64,000 nt of DNA, taken from NCBI RefSeq assembly GCF_003337415.1, contig NZ_QPJT01000004.1, positions 124,001-188,000 of the forward strand. The letters are read 5' to 3'. Each line of letters begins with the position of its first letter. Position 1 is the first letter of the stretch. A program made the position numbers and the translations under genes. This document shows, piece by piece, positions 1-9,021 of the stretch. The stretch comes from Anaerobacterium chartisolvens (GTDB lineage: Bacteria; Bacillota; Clostridia; Acetivibrionales; DSM-27016). Under the pieces are notes generated by a model. That model was not told the DNA's origin. It worked only from the letters and a program-made list of their open reading frames with translations, and did not search any database.

Positions 1-1909
1 CCATCCCCGCCATAAATACAACGGGAAATTCCAGTCCCTTCGCGCTGTGCAGTGTCATAAGCACAATATTGTCGGCCTCCGGGTCAACACTGTCAATGTC
101 GGCCACAAGCGAAATGTTTTCGAGAAAGCCCTCCAGAGTGCCCTCAGTATCTTCCCCCTTCTCAAACTCCAGAGCCACCGAAATAAGCTCCCGAATATTC
201 TCAATCCTCGTTCGGGATTCAGGGGTATCCTCCTGCTCCAGCTCCTTTAATATTCCCGACTGTGTCCCTATTTCCTCAATTATATCCGAAATCCTCATGC
301 CTTCCTTCATGGCCCTGAACCTTGATATCAGAAGCTCAAAATTATGGAGCTTTGCCGCCGCCCTTTGCAGCTCGGGTATTTCTCCGGCAGAGGATATTAC
401 GGAAAATATGCTGCAGCCGCGCCTGTTTGCTATCTCCTCGGCCTTGCCGACAGTGGTGTCGCCTATGCCTCTTTTGGGCACATTTATAATCCTTTTTAAG
501 CTGATGTTGTCGGCAGGGTTCTGTATCACCCTGAGGTATGCTATTATGTCCTTGATCTCCTTGCGATCATAAAACCTTAATCCCCCCACAATTTTATACG
601 GAATGCCCTCCCTCATGAGCATATCCTCTATTACGCGTGACTGGGCATTTACCCTGTAAAGCACCGCAAAATCCTTGTAGCTCCTGCCGTCTGTATCACT
701 GAGTGTTTTTATCTGTTCGCTTATGAAGGAGGCCTCGTCATGCTCATTTATTCCCTGATACAGGTTTATGCTGTTTCCCTCCAAATTATCAGTCCACAGG
801 CTTTTGTCCTTCCTGCCGGTATTATTTTGAATAACACCGTTTGCGGCATTAAGTATGGTCTGGGTCGAACGGTAATTCTGCTCAAGCTTTATAACCTTGC
901 AGCCCTTAAACTCCTTTTCAAAATCCAGTATGTTCTTTATATTAGCCCCTCTCCATGCGTAAACGCACTGGTCATCGTCGCCCACCACACACAGATTTTT
1001 GCTTTTCTGCGCCAGAAGGCTTATGAGCGAATACTGGGCGGTATTGGTGTCCTGATATTCGTCCACCAGTATGTACTTGAACTTCCTATGATAGTACTCC
1101 AAAATGTGGGGGTTATCCAGAAAAACCTTAATGGTGTACATTATAATGTCATCAAAATCAAGGGCATTATTCTGCCTCAGCTTCTTCTGGTACAGCTCGT
1201 ATATCTGCGCAACCTTGCCCATCTTAAAATCCCCTCCGTATATGGAGGAATAGGTTGACGGCTCAATCAGCTCATCCTTTGCCTTTCCTATCATCTCAAG
1301 CACCGATTTAGGCGGAAAATTTTTATCGTTAATGTTGAGCTCGCGGAGACAGTCCTTAACAACCGTCTGCTGATCGGGATAATCGTATATCACAAAGCTC
1401 CTGTCAAAGCCTATCTTATCAATATCACGCCGAAGTATCCTTGCACAGCATGAGTGAAAGGTGCTTACCCATATATCCTCGGAATTCTCCTCCACCAGCC
1501 TGTCTATTCTTTCCCGCATTTCCCTTGCCGCCTTGTTTGTAAACGTAATTGCAAGTATGTTGGCAGGGTGTACCCCCCTCTCACTTATCATATATGAAAG
1601 CCTGTCGGTCAACACTTGAGCGTTTCCCGGGGTATAATCACTTACATAGTCCCTCATAAGCTGCAAATCCTCTTCTGTCAGGCCTTCTGGGACATACTCA
1701 CTGTGATAGGCGTTACCGTACTTTATCATGTATACTATCCTATTTGTTAAAACAGCCGTTTTGCCGCTTCCGGCTCCGGCTAAAATTAATTGGGGGCCAT
1801 TTATATGAAATACTGCTTCTTTTTGCGGATCATTTAAGCGTTCAAATTGAATTTCCAATATCCTTTTTCTTAGCCGATAAAACTCTTCTTTTCTAATATC
1901 GCTTGTCAT
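1..1909 (-). CDS. pcrA: UvrD/PcrA-type ATP-dependent DNA helicase, C-terminus cut by window edge
   Basis: This is a superfamily 1A 3'-5' DNA helicase acting in repair and in removing obstacles to replication. The frame is open from ATG at 1909 to the window edge (636 codons), so about 100 or more C-terminal residues are missing relative to a usual PcrA of about 740. Seen directly: a Q-motif-like LNDPQKEAV near residue 27, Walker A AGAGSGKT near residue 46, motif III GDDDQCVYAWRGAN (codons around 950-990), and motif V-like LEFPVVFMAGM right at the edge. AGGTGG lies upstream of the ATG. It is the last gene of the left minus-strand block and is separated from its neighbour by about 80 bp. pcrA rather than uvrD or rep is inferred from the Firmicute context. 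Confidence 0.93.
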   Translation of the reverse strand, partial: MTSDIRKEEFYRLRKRILEIQFERLNDPQKEAVFHINGPQLILAGAGSGKTAVLTNRIVYMIKYGNAYHSEYVPEGLTEEDLQLMRDYVSDYTPGNAQVLTDRLSYMISERGVHPANILAITFTNKAAREMRERIDRLVEENSEDIWVSTFHSCCARILRRDIDKIGFDRSFVIYDYPDQQTVVKDCLRELNINDKNFPPKSVLEMIGKAKDELIEPSTYSSIYGGDFKMGKVAQIYELYQKKLRQNNALDFDDIIMYTIKVFLDNPHILEYYHRKFKYILVDEYQDTNTAQYSLISLLAQKSKNLCVVGDDDQCVYAWRGANIKNILDFEKEFKGCKVIKLEQNYRSTQTILNAANGVIQNNTGRKDKSLWTDNLEGNSINLYQGINEHDEASFISEQIKTLSDTDGRSYKDFAVLYRVNAQSRVIEDMLMREGIPYKIVGGLRFYDRKEIKDIIAYLRVIQNPADNISLKRIINVPKRGIGDTTVGKAEEIANRRGCSIFSVISSAGEIPELQRAAAKLHNFELLISRFRAMKEGMRISDIIEEIGTQSGILKELEQEDTPESRTRIENIRELISVALEFEKGEDTEGTLEGFLENISLVADIDSVDPEADNIVLMTLHSAKGLEFPVVFMAGM

Positions 1910-1990
1910 TAGCTTTTTAACCACCTATCACAATTATAAATTTATTTATGAACCTGAACTCTGCCACACAGCCTCTCTTTTTGCAATCAA

Positions 1991-2353
1991 TCATTTATTC
2001 TCCAGAATTTCTTTCTGGAGCTTGTTGCTAAGTGAAGCCAAGACAAGCTTATAGGACATATCCAGCATTCCCCTTACGATTTCATCCGGCACATCACCCT
2101 CTAAATATAATGAATTCCAATGTTCCTTATTCATATAATATCCGGGGACAATATCCTTGAATTGCTGCCTTAATAATTGTCCATGGGATGGTTCCAATTT
2201 TAAAGTAATAATTGATTTGCCTTCCTTGTCTCCTCCTTGAAGCACAAACATTTTTCCCTTTATCATATATCTTGTAGCATTCCATTCAAGCTTATATTCT
2301 TTGACAGCACCCTTTTTAGAAAGGCAATATTCATCAACCCATGCATATTTCAT
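1991..2353 (-). CDS. MmcQ/YjbR family protein
   Basis: A small protein of about 120 residues with the MmcQ/YjbR (CyaY-like fold) pattern: a basic N-terminal half, then GYYMNKEHWNSLYLEGDVPDE and a helical C-terminus. Members are often called DNA-binding, but the cellular role is not established. The frame is open 14 codons further upstream to 2395. I chose ATG at 2353 because AATGGAGG stands 7 bases before it and the extra N-terminus looks unlike the family. It lies between pcrA and a nitroreductase gene with short gaps, so it could be cotranscribed with either, though nothing shows a functional link. Confidence 0.8.
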   Translation of the reverse strand: MKYAWVDEYCLSKKGAVKEYKLEWNATRYMIKGKMFVLQGGDKEGKSIITLKLEPSHGQLLRQQFKDIVPGYYMNKEHWNSLYLEGDVPDEIVRGMLDMSYKLVLASLSNKLQKEILENK

Positions 2354-2418
2354 CTCTCTGCCTCCATTTTGATAATAAAGCACTACACTTTGCAAATTTG
2401 CTATAATGCTGCAACAAA

Positions 2419-3279
2419 TTAAATTACCCAGCTTATAATATAGTCAGTGTCCTGAGGTACGCCGGAAATATTGGGGTTCTCCCTGCTCCATCTGCCTTTA
2501 AGGCCCATTTCCGACGCTGTCATCTCAAAATGGCACATGGCAATCCCCATGTCAATCCTCTGTACATCATAGCCCAGCATTTTGCCATATCCCTTTGTAT
2601 GCCTTAAGTAAAAATGATATTTTCCGTCACTCTCCACCACTCTCCACGGCTGCTTGTTTGAAGCGGAAGGAGCCAGCCTCATCATTTCAAGAGCCTCTCC
2701 GTAGTCTCCCGCATCCCTTCGGCTCAGCTTGCCTTCAAAGCTCCCCGAAAAGAAAATTTCGTCCCATGCCTTTCTGTTTGCGGAGCCTGCAGAAAACCTC
2801 ACAAGCGATCCCACAATGTCCCGCCCCTCTTTTGCATATCCCACCGGAGACACAATTGGTATTTCCTCATTCTCTTTTATGGATAACGCCTTTGAAAAAT
2901 CCCCTTTATTAAAGCTTCCTCCCAACCAGCAGGTACTCAAACCCATTGACGTAGCATACAAAACGGCCTTTTCAAAAAGGTATCCCAGCCGTTCAAGATC
3001 GTTGCTTGATTTTTCGACAACAGCGGCAATGAACCGTGAGGCTCCTCTTATCATGCCATAGGTGCCAAGCCTTGAAGCCCCTCCCTGCATACCCGTAGAT
3101 GCGGCGATTGATGTAAGCCTCAGCCCCGCAGTTTGGGAAGCTGTCAGCTCCTTCAAAAATATGTCCAGCTTTTGTACCGTATCATCCGTTACGGCTTTAT
3201 TTGAATACGTCCTCACGGATATTCTGTCTCTGATGATTTCTGTAATCGGCCTGCTGAAGATAGTTCCGTCATTACTCAT
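2419..3279 (-). CDS. Nitroreductase family protein (TM1586-like)
   Basis: A 286-residue putative flavoprotein of the nitroreductase superfamily. The N-terminal IRDRISVRTYSNKAV is the usual FMN-contacting RxSxRxY start. The second half repeats the fold with LRLAPSASNKQPWRVV, the second substrate/FMN-side motif, and ends with a helix containing DMGIAMCHFEMTASEMGLKG. This two-half arrangement matches the TM1586-type subfamily. GCAGGAGGTGTTTTT precedes the ATG. The physiological substrate cannot be inferred. The next gene upstream (recQ) ends 46 bp away on the same strand. Confidence 0.85.
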   Translation of the reverse strand: MSNDGTIFSRPITEIIRDRISVRTYSNKAVTDDTVQKLDIFLKELTASQTAGLRLTSIAASTGMQGGASRLGTYGMIRGASRFIAAVVEKSSNDLERLGYLFEKAVLYATSMGLSTCWLGGSFNKGDFSKALSIKENEEIPIVSPVGYAKEGRDIVGSLVRFSAGSANRKAWDEIFFSGSFEGKLSRRDAGDYGEALEMMRLAPSASNKQPWRVVESDGKYHFYLRHTKGYGKMLGYDVQRIDMGIAMCHFEMTASEMGLKGRWSRENPNISGVPQDTDYIISWVI

Positions 3280-3324
3280 AAAAACACCTCCTGCATAAAT
3301 TATATGGCAAATTTTAGAAATTAT

Positions 3325-5460
3325 TTATAGCAGCCTGTTCTTGCAAAGCACAGACTTTATTATGAAATAGCTTATATCATAAGGAAGCACATCCTTTATG
3401 GGTCTTAGCCTTTGAACACCCGCCTGCCGAACGGCATCAAGCACCAGTGCCTCCTGCTCGCAGGTAAAAAATTTGTCCCATTCAATAGTCTTCCCCTCGT
3501 TTCCGCATTGAATGATGTGATCCTCTACCGTCTTTAGCGTAAGCTCCCTAAGCTGTGCTATTTCCTCCGGGCTTTTGCCCTGTGAATATAACTCGTAGGT
3601 CTGCAAATGGCTTGCCGCCGTCCCGGTCGCTGCCGAGGCCCTGCGGACAGGGTCTGAAACCGCCGCTGCTGCGGGAGAAATCCCCTTTTGTGCGCAAAAA
3701 CCCGCTATGGCCTCTATAAATTGATTCCCGTACTTTTCAAACCTGCTCTGTCCCACCCCATTTATCCTCATCATAGAGCTATAGTCAACAGGATATACTG
3801 TACTCATTTCCCTAAGTGTGCTGTCATTAAAAATAACATACGGGGGTACACTCTGCTCATATGCAATTTGCTTGCGCAGAGCCTTAAGAAGCTCGAAAAG
3901 CTCCCTGTCGGCAGTCTGCGGCTCTTGCTTCGCTTTTCTTCTGAGCTTCCTCATGACCCTCTCCTGCCCCTTAAGGACAGGCAGGGCCCTTCTTCCTAAC
4001 CTCACAACAGGATATGCCCCCTCGGCAACATACAAATACTCCTCTGCGGCAAGTAAATTAATGAGCCCGACAAGCTCATTCAAGGTATACTCTCTCATTA
4101 TTCCGTATGTAGAAAGCTTTTCAAAACCCAATTGAAATACCTTTTTATTGCTTGATCCCTTTAAAACATTTGCCGTCAGGTTTGCTCCATATTGCTCTCC
4201 CATTCTCTTTACGCAGGAAAGGATTTTCTGAACCTCCGTCGTTATGTCCGACAGCTCGCTCTCATCCGTGCAGTTTCCGCAATTGCCGCATTCATTATCG
4301 GCCTCCTCTCCGAAATACTCGAGAATATATTTCCTGAGGCACACGGAGGTATGGCAGTAATCGGCCATATCCTGCAGCTTGGAGTACTCGGCAGCCTTTC
4401 TTTCAGGGGATTGCGTCCCCTGCTCTATTAAAAATTTCTGAATATGTATATCTGAAGGGCCATATAAAAGTATGCACTCCGCCCGGTCGCCGTCACGGCC
4501 CGCACGGCCTGCCTCCTGATAATAGGCCTCCATATTTTTAGGCATATTGAAATGGATTACAAATCGCACATTAGATTTGTCTATTCCCATGCCGAAAGCA
4601 TTTGTGGCAACCATTACACGTATTTCGTCATAAGAAAATGCATTTTGTGTGCGGCTTCTTTCGGAATCGCTCAGTCCGGCATGGTATTTGCCTGCCTTAA
4701 AGCCCTTTTTGCACAAAAGCTCAAAAATCTTGTCCACTTCCTTGCGCGTGGCAGCGTATATAATACCCGGCTGTTCCCCGCAGGAGTTCAAATAATCGGT
4801 AATATACTGAAGCTTGTCCTCCCCCCTTACCACCGAAAAAAACAGGTTTTCACGGTTAAAGCCCGTTACATAGGTGTTTGGGTCGCACAGCCACAGCTGG
4901 TCTATTATATCCTGCTTCACCTGCTCGGTTGCAGTGGCTGTAAACGCGGCAATAACAGGCCGTGAATTCATCCTCTCGGTAAGCTTTGCTATGGAAAGAT
5001 AGCTTGGCCTGAAATCATGCCCCCACTGGGAAACGCAATGAGCCTCGTCAACAGCTAAAAGAGAAATATTCATGCCCTTTAAAACACTCATAAAGCTTTC
5101 CGACTCAAGCCTTTCGGGCGCAATATATATAAGCTTAAACTCTCCCTTAGACGCAAGGTAGAGGGTGTATTCAATATCACTCCAGCCAAGGGAGCTGTTT
5201 ATGTATGCGGAAGGCACCTTTAACTGGCTTAGTGAGTCAACCTGATCCTTCATAAGGGAAATAAGAGGGGAAATGACAAGAGTCACTCCCGGCAGCATGA
5301 GCGCAGGGATCTGGTAGCACAGCGACTTGCCTCCCCCCGTCGGCATTATACCGACAGTATCCCTGCCTTCAAGTATGCTCCTTATAATTTCCTCCTGTCC
5401 TCTTCTAAAAGACGTATACCCAAAATATTGGTGCAGTGTCTCCAGTTCGTTTTGCGGCAT
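3325..5460 (-). CDS. recQ: ATP-dependent DNA helicase RecQ
   Basis: A superfamily 2 3'-5' helicase for recombination and repair, about 711 residues. Visible in order: the FGYTSFRRGQ aromatic/Q motif, Walker A MPTGGGKS (about residues 39-46), DEAH box AVDEAHCVSQWGHDFRP (about 138-152), QEAGRAGRDG motif VI, a four-cysteine zinc site (CLRKY...CGNCGNC) that starts the RQC region, an HRDC domain (ELFELLKALR...AIAGF), and a C-terminal helix-turn-helix extension (YELYSQGKSPEEIAQ) typical of clostridial RecQ. The frame opens at 5496. I prefer the ATG at 5460 (AAAGGAA upstream), which gives MPQNELETL; the ATG at 5478 is also possible. Confidence 0.95.
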   Translation of the reverse strand: MPQNELETLHQYFGYTSFRRGQEEIIRSILEGRDTVGIMPTGGGKSLCYQIPALMLPGVTLVISPLISLMKDQVDSLSQLKVPSAYINSSLGWSDIEYTLYLASKGEFKLIYIAPERLESESFMSVLKGMNISLLAVDEAHCVSQWGHDFRPSYLSIAKLTERMNSRPVIAAFTATATEQVKQDIIDQLWLCDPNTYVTGFNRENLFFSVVRGEDKLQYITDYLNSCGEQPGIIYAATRKEVDKIFELLCKKGFKAGKYHAGLSDSERSRTQNAFSYDEIRVMVATNAFGMGIDKSNVRFVIHFNMPKNMEAYYQEAGRAGRDGDRAECILLYGPSDIHIQKFLIEQGTQSPERKAAEYSKLQDMADYCHTSVCLRKYILEYFGEEADNECGNCGNCTDESELSDITTEVQKILSCVKRMGEQYGANLTANVLKGSSNKKVFQLGFEKLSTYGIMREYTLNELVGLINLLAAEEYLYVAEGAYPVVRLGRRALPVLKGQERVMRKLRRKAKQEPQTADRELFELLKALRKQIAYEQSVPPYVIFNDSTLREMSTVYPVDYSSMMRINGVGQSRFEKYGNQFIEAIAGFCAQKGISPAAAAVSDPVRRASAATGTAASHLQTYELYSQGKSPEEIAQLRELTLKTVEDHIIQCGNEGKTIEWDKFFTCEQEALVLDAVRQAGVQRLRPIKDVLPYDISYFIIKSVLCKNRLL

Positions 5461-5561
5461 AGAATATGTTCCTTTCATAATTGCAAAAAGCTCCATGATC
5501 TATAAAAAATTTGTTTTTATTGTATCAAATGCACACATGGTTTACAACCCGCATATATGAT

Positions 5562-5597
5562 AAAAAGTGCCGCATCAATTGACTATGCGGCACTTTT
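5562..5597. terminator. Bidirectional rho-independent terminator
   Basis: AAAAAGTGCCGCAT, 9-base loop, then ATGCGGCACTTTT: a perfect GC-rich stem with A and T tracts on both sides. It serves the minus-strand hpf gene, whose stop is 146 bp away, with a deleted MITE copy in between. Confidence 0.9.
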
Positions 5598-5629
5598 CAC
5601 TTACCAATGTTTATTGTTATACTTATGTA

Positions 5630-5705
5630 GCGATAAAGATTTTACATAGAGGATATAGTTTGATGTAAGCAATTATATCCTCTATGTTTGTAAAATCTTT
5701 ATCGC
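5630..5705. mobile_element. MITE-like element, internally deleted copy (copy 1)
   Basis: Seventy-six bases with terminal inverted repeats: GCGATAAAGATTTTACAT at the left and its complement (...GTAAAATCTTTATCGC) at the right. The left arm runs on to GAGGATATAG and the right arm to TTATATCCTC, so almost the whole element is one long hairpin. Compared with the full copy at 51951-52135, about 110 internal bases are missing. The right flank GTCCTATATA is the same as at copy 4, so the element's outer boundary probably includes it. It separates hpf from its terminator. Confidence 0.85.
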
Positions 5706-5742
5706 GTCCTATATAGCAAAAAGTTTGTTGTGTTAAAAAATA

Positions 5743-6273
5743 CTAGAATTCAGGCTCTATAAGCCCATAATTCCCGTCCTTTCTCTTGTAAACAACATTT
5801 ACCTTGTTTGTTTCTCCGTTTGAAAACATAAAAAACTGATGACCCAGCAAATTCATCTGAAGAATTGCCTCCTCAACCACCATGGGCTTAAATGCAAACT
5901 TCTTGGAGCGGAGAATCTTAAACTCATGCTCTTCGGGTATATCCCCGGGAATTGAGAAATTTTCATCCGCAAAGGCATCCTCGTGGAGCTTTTTCTCAAG
6001 CCTTGTTTTATTTTTTCTTATCTGCCTCTCAAGCACATCAATCGCCTTGTCTATGGAAGCATACATATCGTCGTTTGCTTCTTCAGCCCTAAGCACTACT
6101 CCATTAAAGGGGATGGTAACCTCTATAATCTGTCTGCTTTTCTGAACGCTCATGGTAACATGTACCTCTGTATCGGGATTGAAAAACTTTTCAAGCTTTC
6201 CCATCTTTTTCATTACTCTTCCTTTTAAAGCCTCAGTTACCTCAATGTTTTTACCGCTAACTATGAATTTCAT
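5743..6273 (-). CDS. hpf: Ribosome hibernation promoting factor, long form (HPF)
   Basis: About 176 residues, the length of long HPF, which dimerises 70S ribosomes to 100S in stationary phase. The N-terminal half is the RaiA/HPF fold (KFIVSGKNIEVTEAL ... DMYASIDKAIDVLERQIRK). A linker rich in charged residues follows, then the C-terminal dimerisation domain KILRSKKFAFKPMVVEEAILQMNLLGHQFFMF. A GTG codon at 6282 is in frame, but AAAGGGG fits the ATG at 6273 (11-base spacing) better. The gene stands alone. A MITE fragment lies directly downstream and a full MITE copy lies upstream. Confidence 0.95.
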   Translation of the reverse strand: MKFIVSGKNIEVTEALKGRVMKKMGKLEKFFNPDTEVHVTMSVQKSRQIIEVTIPFNGVVLRAEEANDDMYASIDKAIDVLERQIRKNKTRLEKKLHEDAFADENFSIPGDIPEEHEFKILRSKKFAFKPMVVEEAILQMNLLGHQFFMFSNGETNKVNVVYKRKDGNYGLIEPEF

Positions 6274-6488
6274 AAATGTCACAGCCCCTTTCGCGTCATA
6301 AAGTGAGTTGATAATTTGTCAGAAGAGCCTTACAGCACTTCATTAATGAAGAATTATTAATATTCTTACCCAAAGCATGTCTGCTCAAACAAAATTTATA
6401 TTGCTGCTCGAAGCTTTGGTATTTAAGAATATCCATACTATAGTATTATTCTACATTTCCAAAACAAATCCTCCTTCTATTATAGGAT

Positions 6489-6675
6489 GCGATAAAGATT
6501 TTATAATCATAGATGATACAAATGCCTGCAGAAATTTTTAATAGCAACGAAAAAGTGCCTCGCGGGGAAAAGTCTCTTGGGTTTGTCACTCGGCATTTTT
6601 CTTAGGGGTATTCCTTATTGGTCAAATAAAAATTTCTTCCGGCAAGTTATATCCTCTATGTAAAATCTTTATCGC
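6489..6675. mobile_element. MITE-like element, full copy in reverse orientation (copy 2)
   Basis: About 187 bases bounded by GCGATAAAGATTTTATAA and GTAAAATCTTTATCGC. Read on the minus strand it aligns along its whole length with the copy at 51951-52135: shared tracts include GAGGATATAACTT, GGAAGAAATTTTT, AAGGAATAC, TTTTCCCCGC and CGTTGCTATTAAAAATTTCTG. No coding capacity. It sits in the hpf upstream region and could carry or disturb that promoter. Confidence 0.85.
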
Positions 6676-6792
6676 CACATATAATAAGAAAAAGAATAAG
6701 ATTATTGGCTCACAGCTTAATAATTAATTTACATAGTATTAACAAAAATTTGCTTGTCCCTCAACGGTTCTTTTTTCAACTGTTCGGAGGCC

Positions 6793-7101
6793 ATATCCAC
6801 ACATACCCCACAAAACGTGTGTTTTGTGAATATAATCCCTGTGGATAATGTGCATAAACCTGTGAATAACTTATTTAAGCCTGTTTGACATGTGGATATG
6901 GCACTAATTTTTAATCAATAAAATTCTGTCGTTATGTATACTCTAAAACATTTGTCCCACATTACGACAAATACTGCCTAAATCCCAAATCTCTTGCAAT
7001 CAAAGGGATTGAGGCATATTGTATAAGCTTGTATTCCATTTCGGCATAAAGCGCAGGTTACCAATATTATGCAAATCAGCAATCCAAAAAAGTTATCCAC
7101 A
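6793..7101. promoter_or_regulatory. Cluster of DnaA-box-like 9-mers
   Basis: Seven matches or near matches to TTATCCACA. On the plus strand as TGTGnATAA/T: 6825-6833 TGTGAATAT, 6840-6848 TGTGGATAA (perfect complement), 6849-6857 TGTGCATAA, 6861-6869 TGTGAATAA and 6891-6899 TGTGGATAT. In the opposite direction: ATATCCACA at 6793-6801 and perfect TTATCCACA at 7093-7101. Five boxes fall within 75 bp in one orientation. The flanks are AT-rich. There is no dnaA or dnaN nearby, so this is probably not oriC; a DnaA-titrating or regulatory cluster is the likelier reading. Confidence 0.6.
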
Positions 7102-7108
7102 TAATATA

Positions 7109-7138
7109 AGCCCCGAATACAATTATGTATCCGAGGCT
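7109..7138 (-). terminator. Probable terminator of the zinc-ribbon gene
   Basis: On the minus strand AGCCTCGGATAC, loop ATAATT, then GTATTCGGGGCT forms a 12-bp stem with two G-U pairs, about 30 bp after the stop. The T tract is poor (TTATATTATG), so termination is only likely. Confidence 0.5.
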
Positions 7139-7167
7139 GGTACTTTATATAGGACAACTACAGATAT

Positions 7168-7455
7168 TTATTTGCGTTTTGAAAAACATTCACTGCAATA
7201 AACCGGCTTATCCAGATGAGGCTTAAAGGGAATCTTAGTTTCTCTTCCACATTCGGAGCAAACGGCATCGTACATTTCCCTTTCTCTCTTGACAGAAGAA
7301 TCCCTGTTGAACTGAGATTTCTTAAGATCTCTGCATTCCTTGCACCTTAAGGGCTCATTCTGAAACCCTTTGGACTCATAAAACTCCTGCTCACGGGCAG
7401 TAAAAACAAATTCTCTGGAACAATCCTTACAAACAAGGATCTTGTCTTCAAACAT
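7168..7455 (-). CDS. Zinc-ribbon protein (zf-trcl/CxxC type)
   Basis: A 95-residue protein with two zinc-binding units. The first is a CKDC ... CKEC pair around FVFTAREQEFYESKGF, the signature of the probable zinc-ribbon zf-trcl family. The second is a CSEC ... CSEC pair near the C-terminus (VCSECGRETKIPF ... VYCSECFSKRK). Homologues are common in Clostridia; the function is unknown, with nucleic-acid binding or ribosome association as guesses. The frame opens upstream at 7509, but GTGAGGCGACAAATT before the ATG at 7455 and the family start MFEDK support the shorter form. Confidence 0.85.
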   Translation of the reverse strand: MFEDKILVCKDCSREFVFTAREQEFYESKGFQNEPLRCKECRDLKKSQFNRDSSVKREREMYDAVCSECGRETKIPFKPHLDKPVYCSECFSKRK

Positions 7456-7678
7456 AATTTGTCGCCTCACTTTAATATACTCAAAGTATATACATAAATT
7501 ATTGTACAAGAACCGGTTAATTCAACCGACAACATAAGCATTTATATAATATTACAAAAAATATCCACTGTCAATGGTTTAATACATTTTATTGTAAATT
7601 TTATTTGTAATAATCCCCGACGCATATTTATATGAATTTATTTATATTAATGATAATTGTTTTAAAGCATATTTAACA

Positions 7679-7704
7679 GGAATGGGGTTTTCTAACCTCA
7701 TTCC
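7679..7704 (-). terminator. Hairpin downstream of the aminotransferase gene
   Basis: GGAATGAGGTT / AACCCCATTCC on the minus strand, 11 bp with one G-U pair and a 4-base loop, 12 bp past the stop. It is followed by TGTTAAAT rather than a clean T run, so it is a weak terminator or processing hairpin. Confidence 0.45.
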
Positions 7705-7715
7705 GGCACCCCTTT

Positions 7716-8933
7716 TTAAGATATTTTAGAAACTTTATTTAAAACATTATTTAAAATGCTTATGGTCTCGTCAACTTCAGCAGTTGAAATATTTAAAGCC
7801 GGCATGAACCTTAATGTTTTTGTATTTGGAGCATTAATAATCAAGAAATTGTTCATGCATTCATCCTTTATTTGATTAGCAATTTCTTCATGCAGCCCAA
7901 TTGCAAGTAATAGCCCGCTTCCTCTCACTTCCTTCATGACTTTATGCCGCTCCATCAATTTATATAACTGCTCAGTAAAATATTCACCAATCCTTTTTGC
8001 GTTATTGCACAAATCTGAATTAATAATCTCCTCAATCACTGCTTTCCCTACTGCCGCACCTAAAGGTGCCATACTGTAAGTTCCGCCCTGATCCCCAGCT
8101 TCAAAACAACATACCTCATCCTTTGCAAGAAGAGCTGAGAGTGGGAATCCGCCTCCAATTCCCTTTGCAAGTGTTATTATGTCAGGCTCAATTCCATAGT
8201 CTTCATACGCAAACATATGGCCTAGCCTGCCTAATCCAGTTTGTACTTCATCTATTATAAGTAAAATATTATTTTCATCACAAAGCTGTCTTACTTGTTT
8301 AATATAAGTCTTATCGGCTACTATTACGCCACCCTCGCCTTGAACAAGCTCAAGCATGACAGCACAAGTATCTTTAGAAATTGCTTGCTTTAATGACTCA
8401 ATATCATTGTATTGCACCTTTGTAAATCCCTGAGGTCTGGGCTGGTATAGGTTCTCCCATATTTTTTTGCCGGAAGCCGCCATTGTGGCTAAGGTCCTTC
8501 CATGGAAGCTGTTCCAAGCGGTAATAATTTCAAAAGCTCCGTTCATATACTTTTGCCCATATTTTCTAGCTAGTTTGATAGCACCCTCGTTCGCTTCTGC
8601 CCCGGAATTAATGAAAAAAACCTTATCCATGCAGGAGATTTTTGTAAGCAAATCTGCAAACTCTATTGCGGGCTCATTATAAAAAGAAGGGCTTGGGTTT
8701 ATCAGTAATTTGGCTTGACTTGTCAAAGCCTCGACCATTACTTCGGGGGAATGCCCTAAACAGCACACAGCCCAGCCAGCTATCATATCGAGGTATTTGT
8801 TGCAATTGCTATCCCATAGATATGAACCCTTACCTTTTGTAAAAATGATATCCGGACGATTAGTAACATACATTAAAGATTTTTCCGCTTTCTTTATCAA
8901 TTCCACGGAGTCGATATAACAATCACATGACAT
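7716..8933 (-). CDS. argD: Class III PLP aminotransferase, acetylornithine aminotransferase-like
   Basis: A 405-residue class III (ornithine/acetylornithine) aminotransferase. Seen: YLDMIAGWAVCCLGHSP near the N-terminus, INSGAEANEGAIKLARKYG (phosphate binding), FHGRT, LIIDEVQTGLGRLG with the PLP-pyridine Asp, and ITLAKGIGGGFPLSALLA with the Schiff-base lysine. The sequence type fits ArgD, which makes N-acetylornithine in arginine synthesis. No other arginine gene is near, so a different omega-amino acid substrate (4-aminobutyrate, putrescine-type) cannot be excluded. GAAGGAATGGTGATTTATAT precedes the ATG. A MITE fragment lies about 90 bp upstream. Confidence 0.8.
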   Translation of the reverse strand: MSCDCYIDSVELIKKAEKSLMYVTNRPDIIFTKGKGSYLWDSNCNKYLDMIAGWAVCCLGHSPEVMVEALTSQAKLLINPSPSFYNEPAIEFADLLTKISCMDKVFFINSGAEANEGAIKLARKYGQKYMNGAFEIITAWNSFHGRTLATMAASGKKIWENLYQPRPQGFTKVQYNDIESLKQAISKDTCAVMLELVQGEGGVIVADKTYIKQVRQLCDENNILLIIDEVQTGLGRLGHMFAYEDYGIEPDIITLAKGIGGGFPLSALLAKDEVCCFEAGDQGGTYSMAPLGAAVGKAVIEEIINSDLCNNAKRIGEYFTEQLYKLMERHKVMKEVRGSGLLLAIGLHEEIANQIKDECMNNFLIINAPNTKTLRFMPALNISTAEVDETISILNNVLNKVSKIS

Positions 8934-9021
8934 ATATAAATCACCATTCCTTCAACAAATATTTCCCTTTTGTTATTATAACACATTTATATAATGCTGT
9001 TATACTCTAAATATATATGTG

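Larger units (their letters stand above)
6283..7108. other. Long intergenic region between hpf and the zinc-ribbon gene
   Basis: About 880 bases without a convincing gene. It contains the hpf upstream region, MITE copy 2 and the DnaA-box cluster. The short plus-strand frame at 7019-7201 has no ribosome binding site and overlaps the zinc-ribbon gene on the other strand, so I do not accept it. Confidence 0.6.

Noticed and set aside
6793-7101. Chromosomal origin (oriC)
   Set aside because: The DnaA-box density is suggestive, but dnaA, dnaN, recF, gyrB and rpmH are all absent and genes on both sides run in the same direction. Kept as a DnaA-box cluster only.
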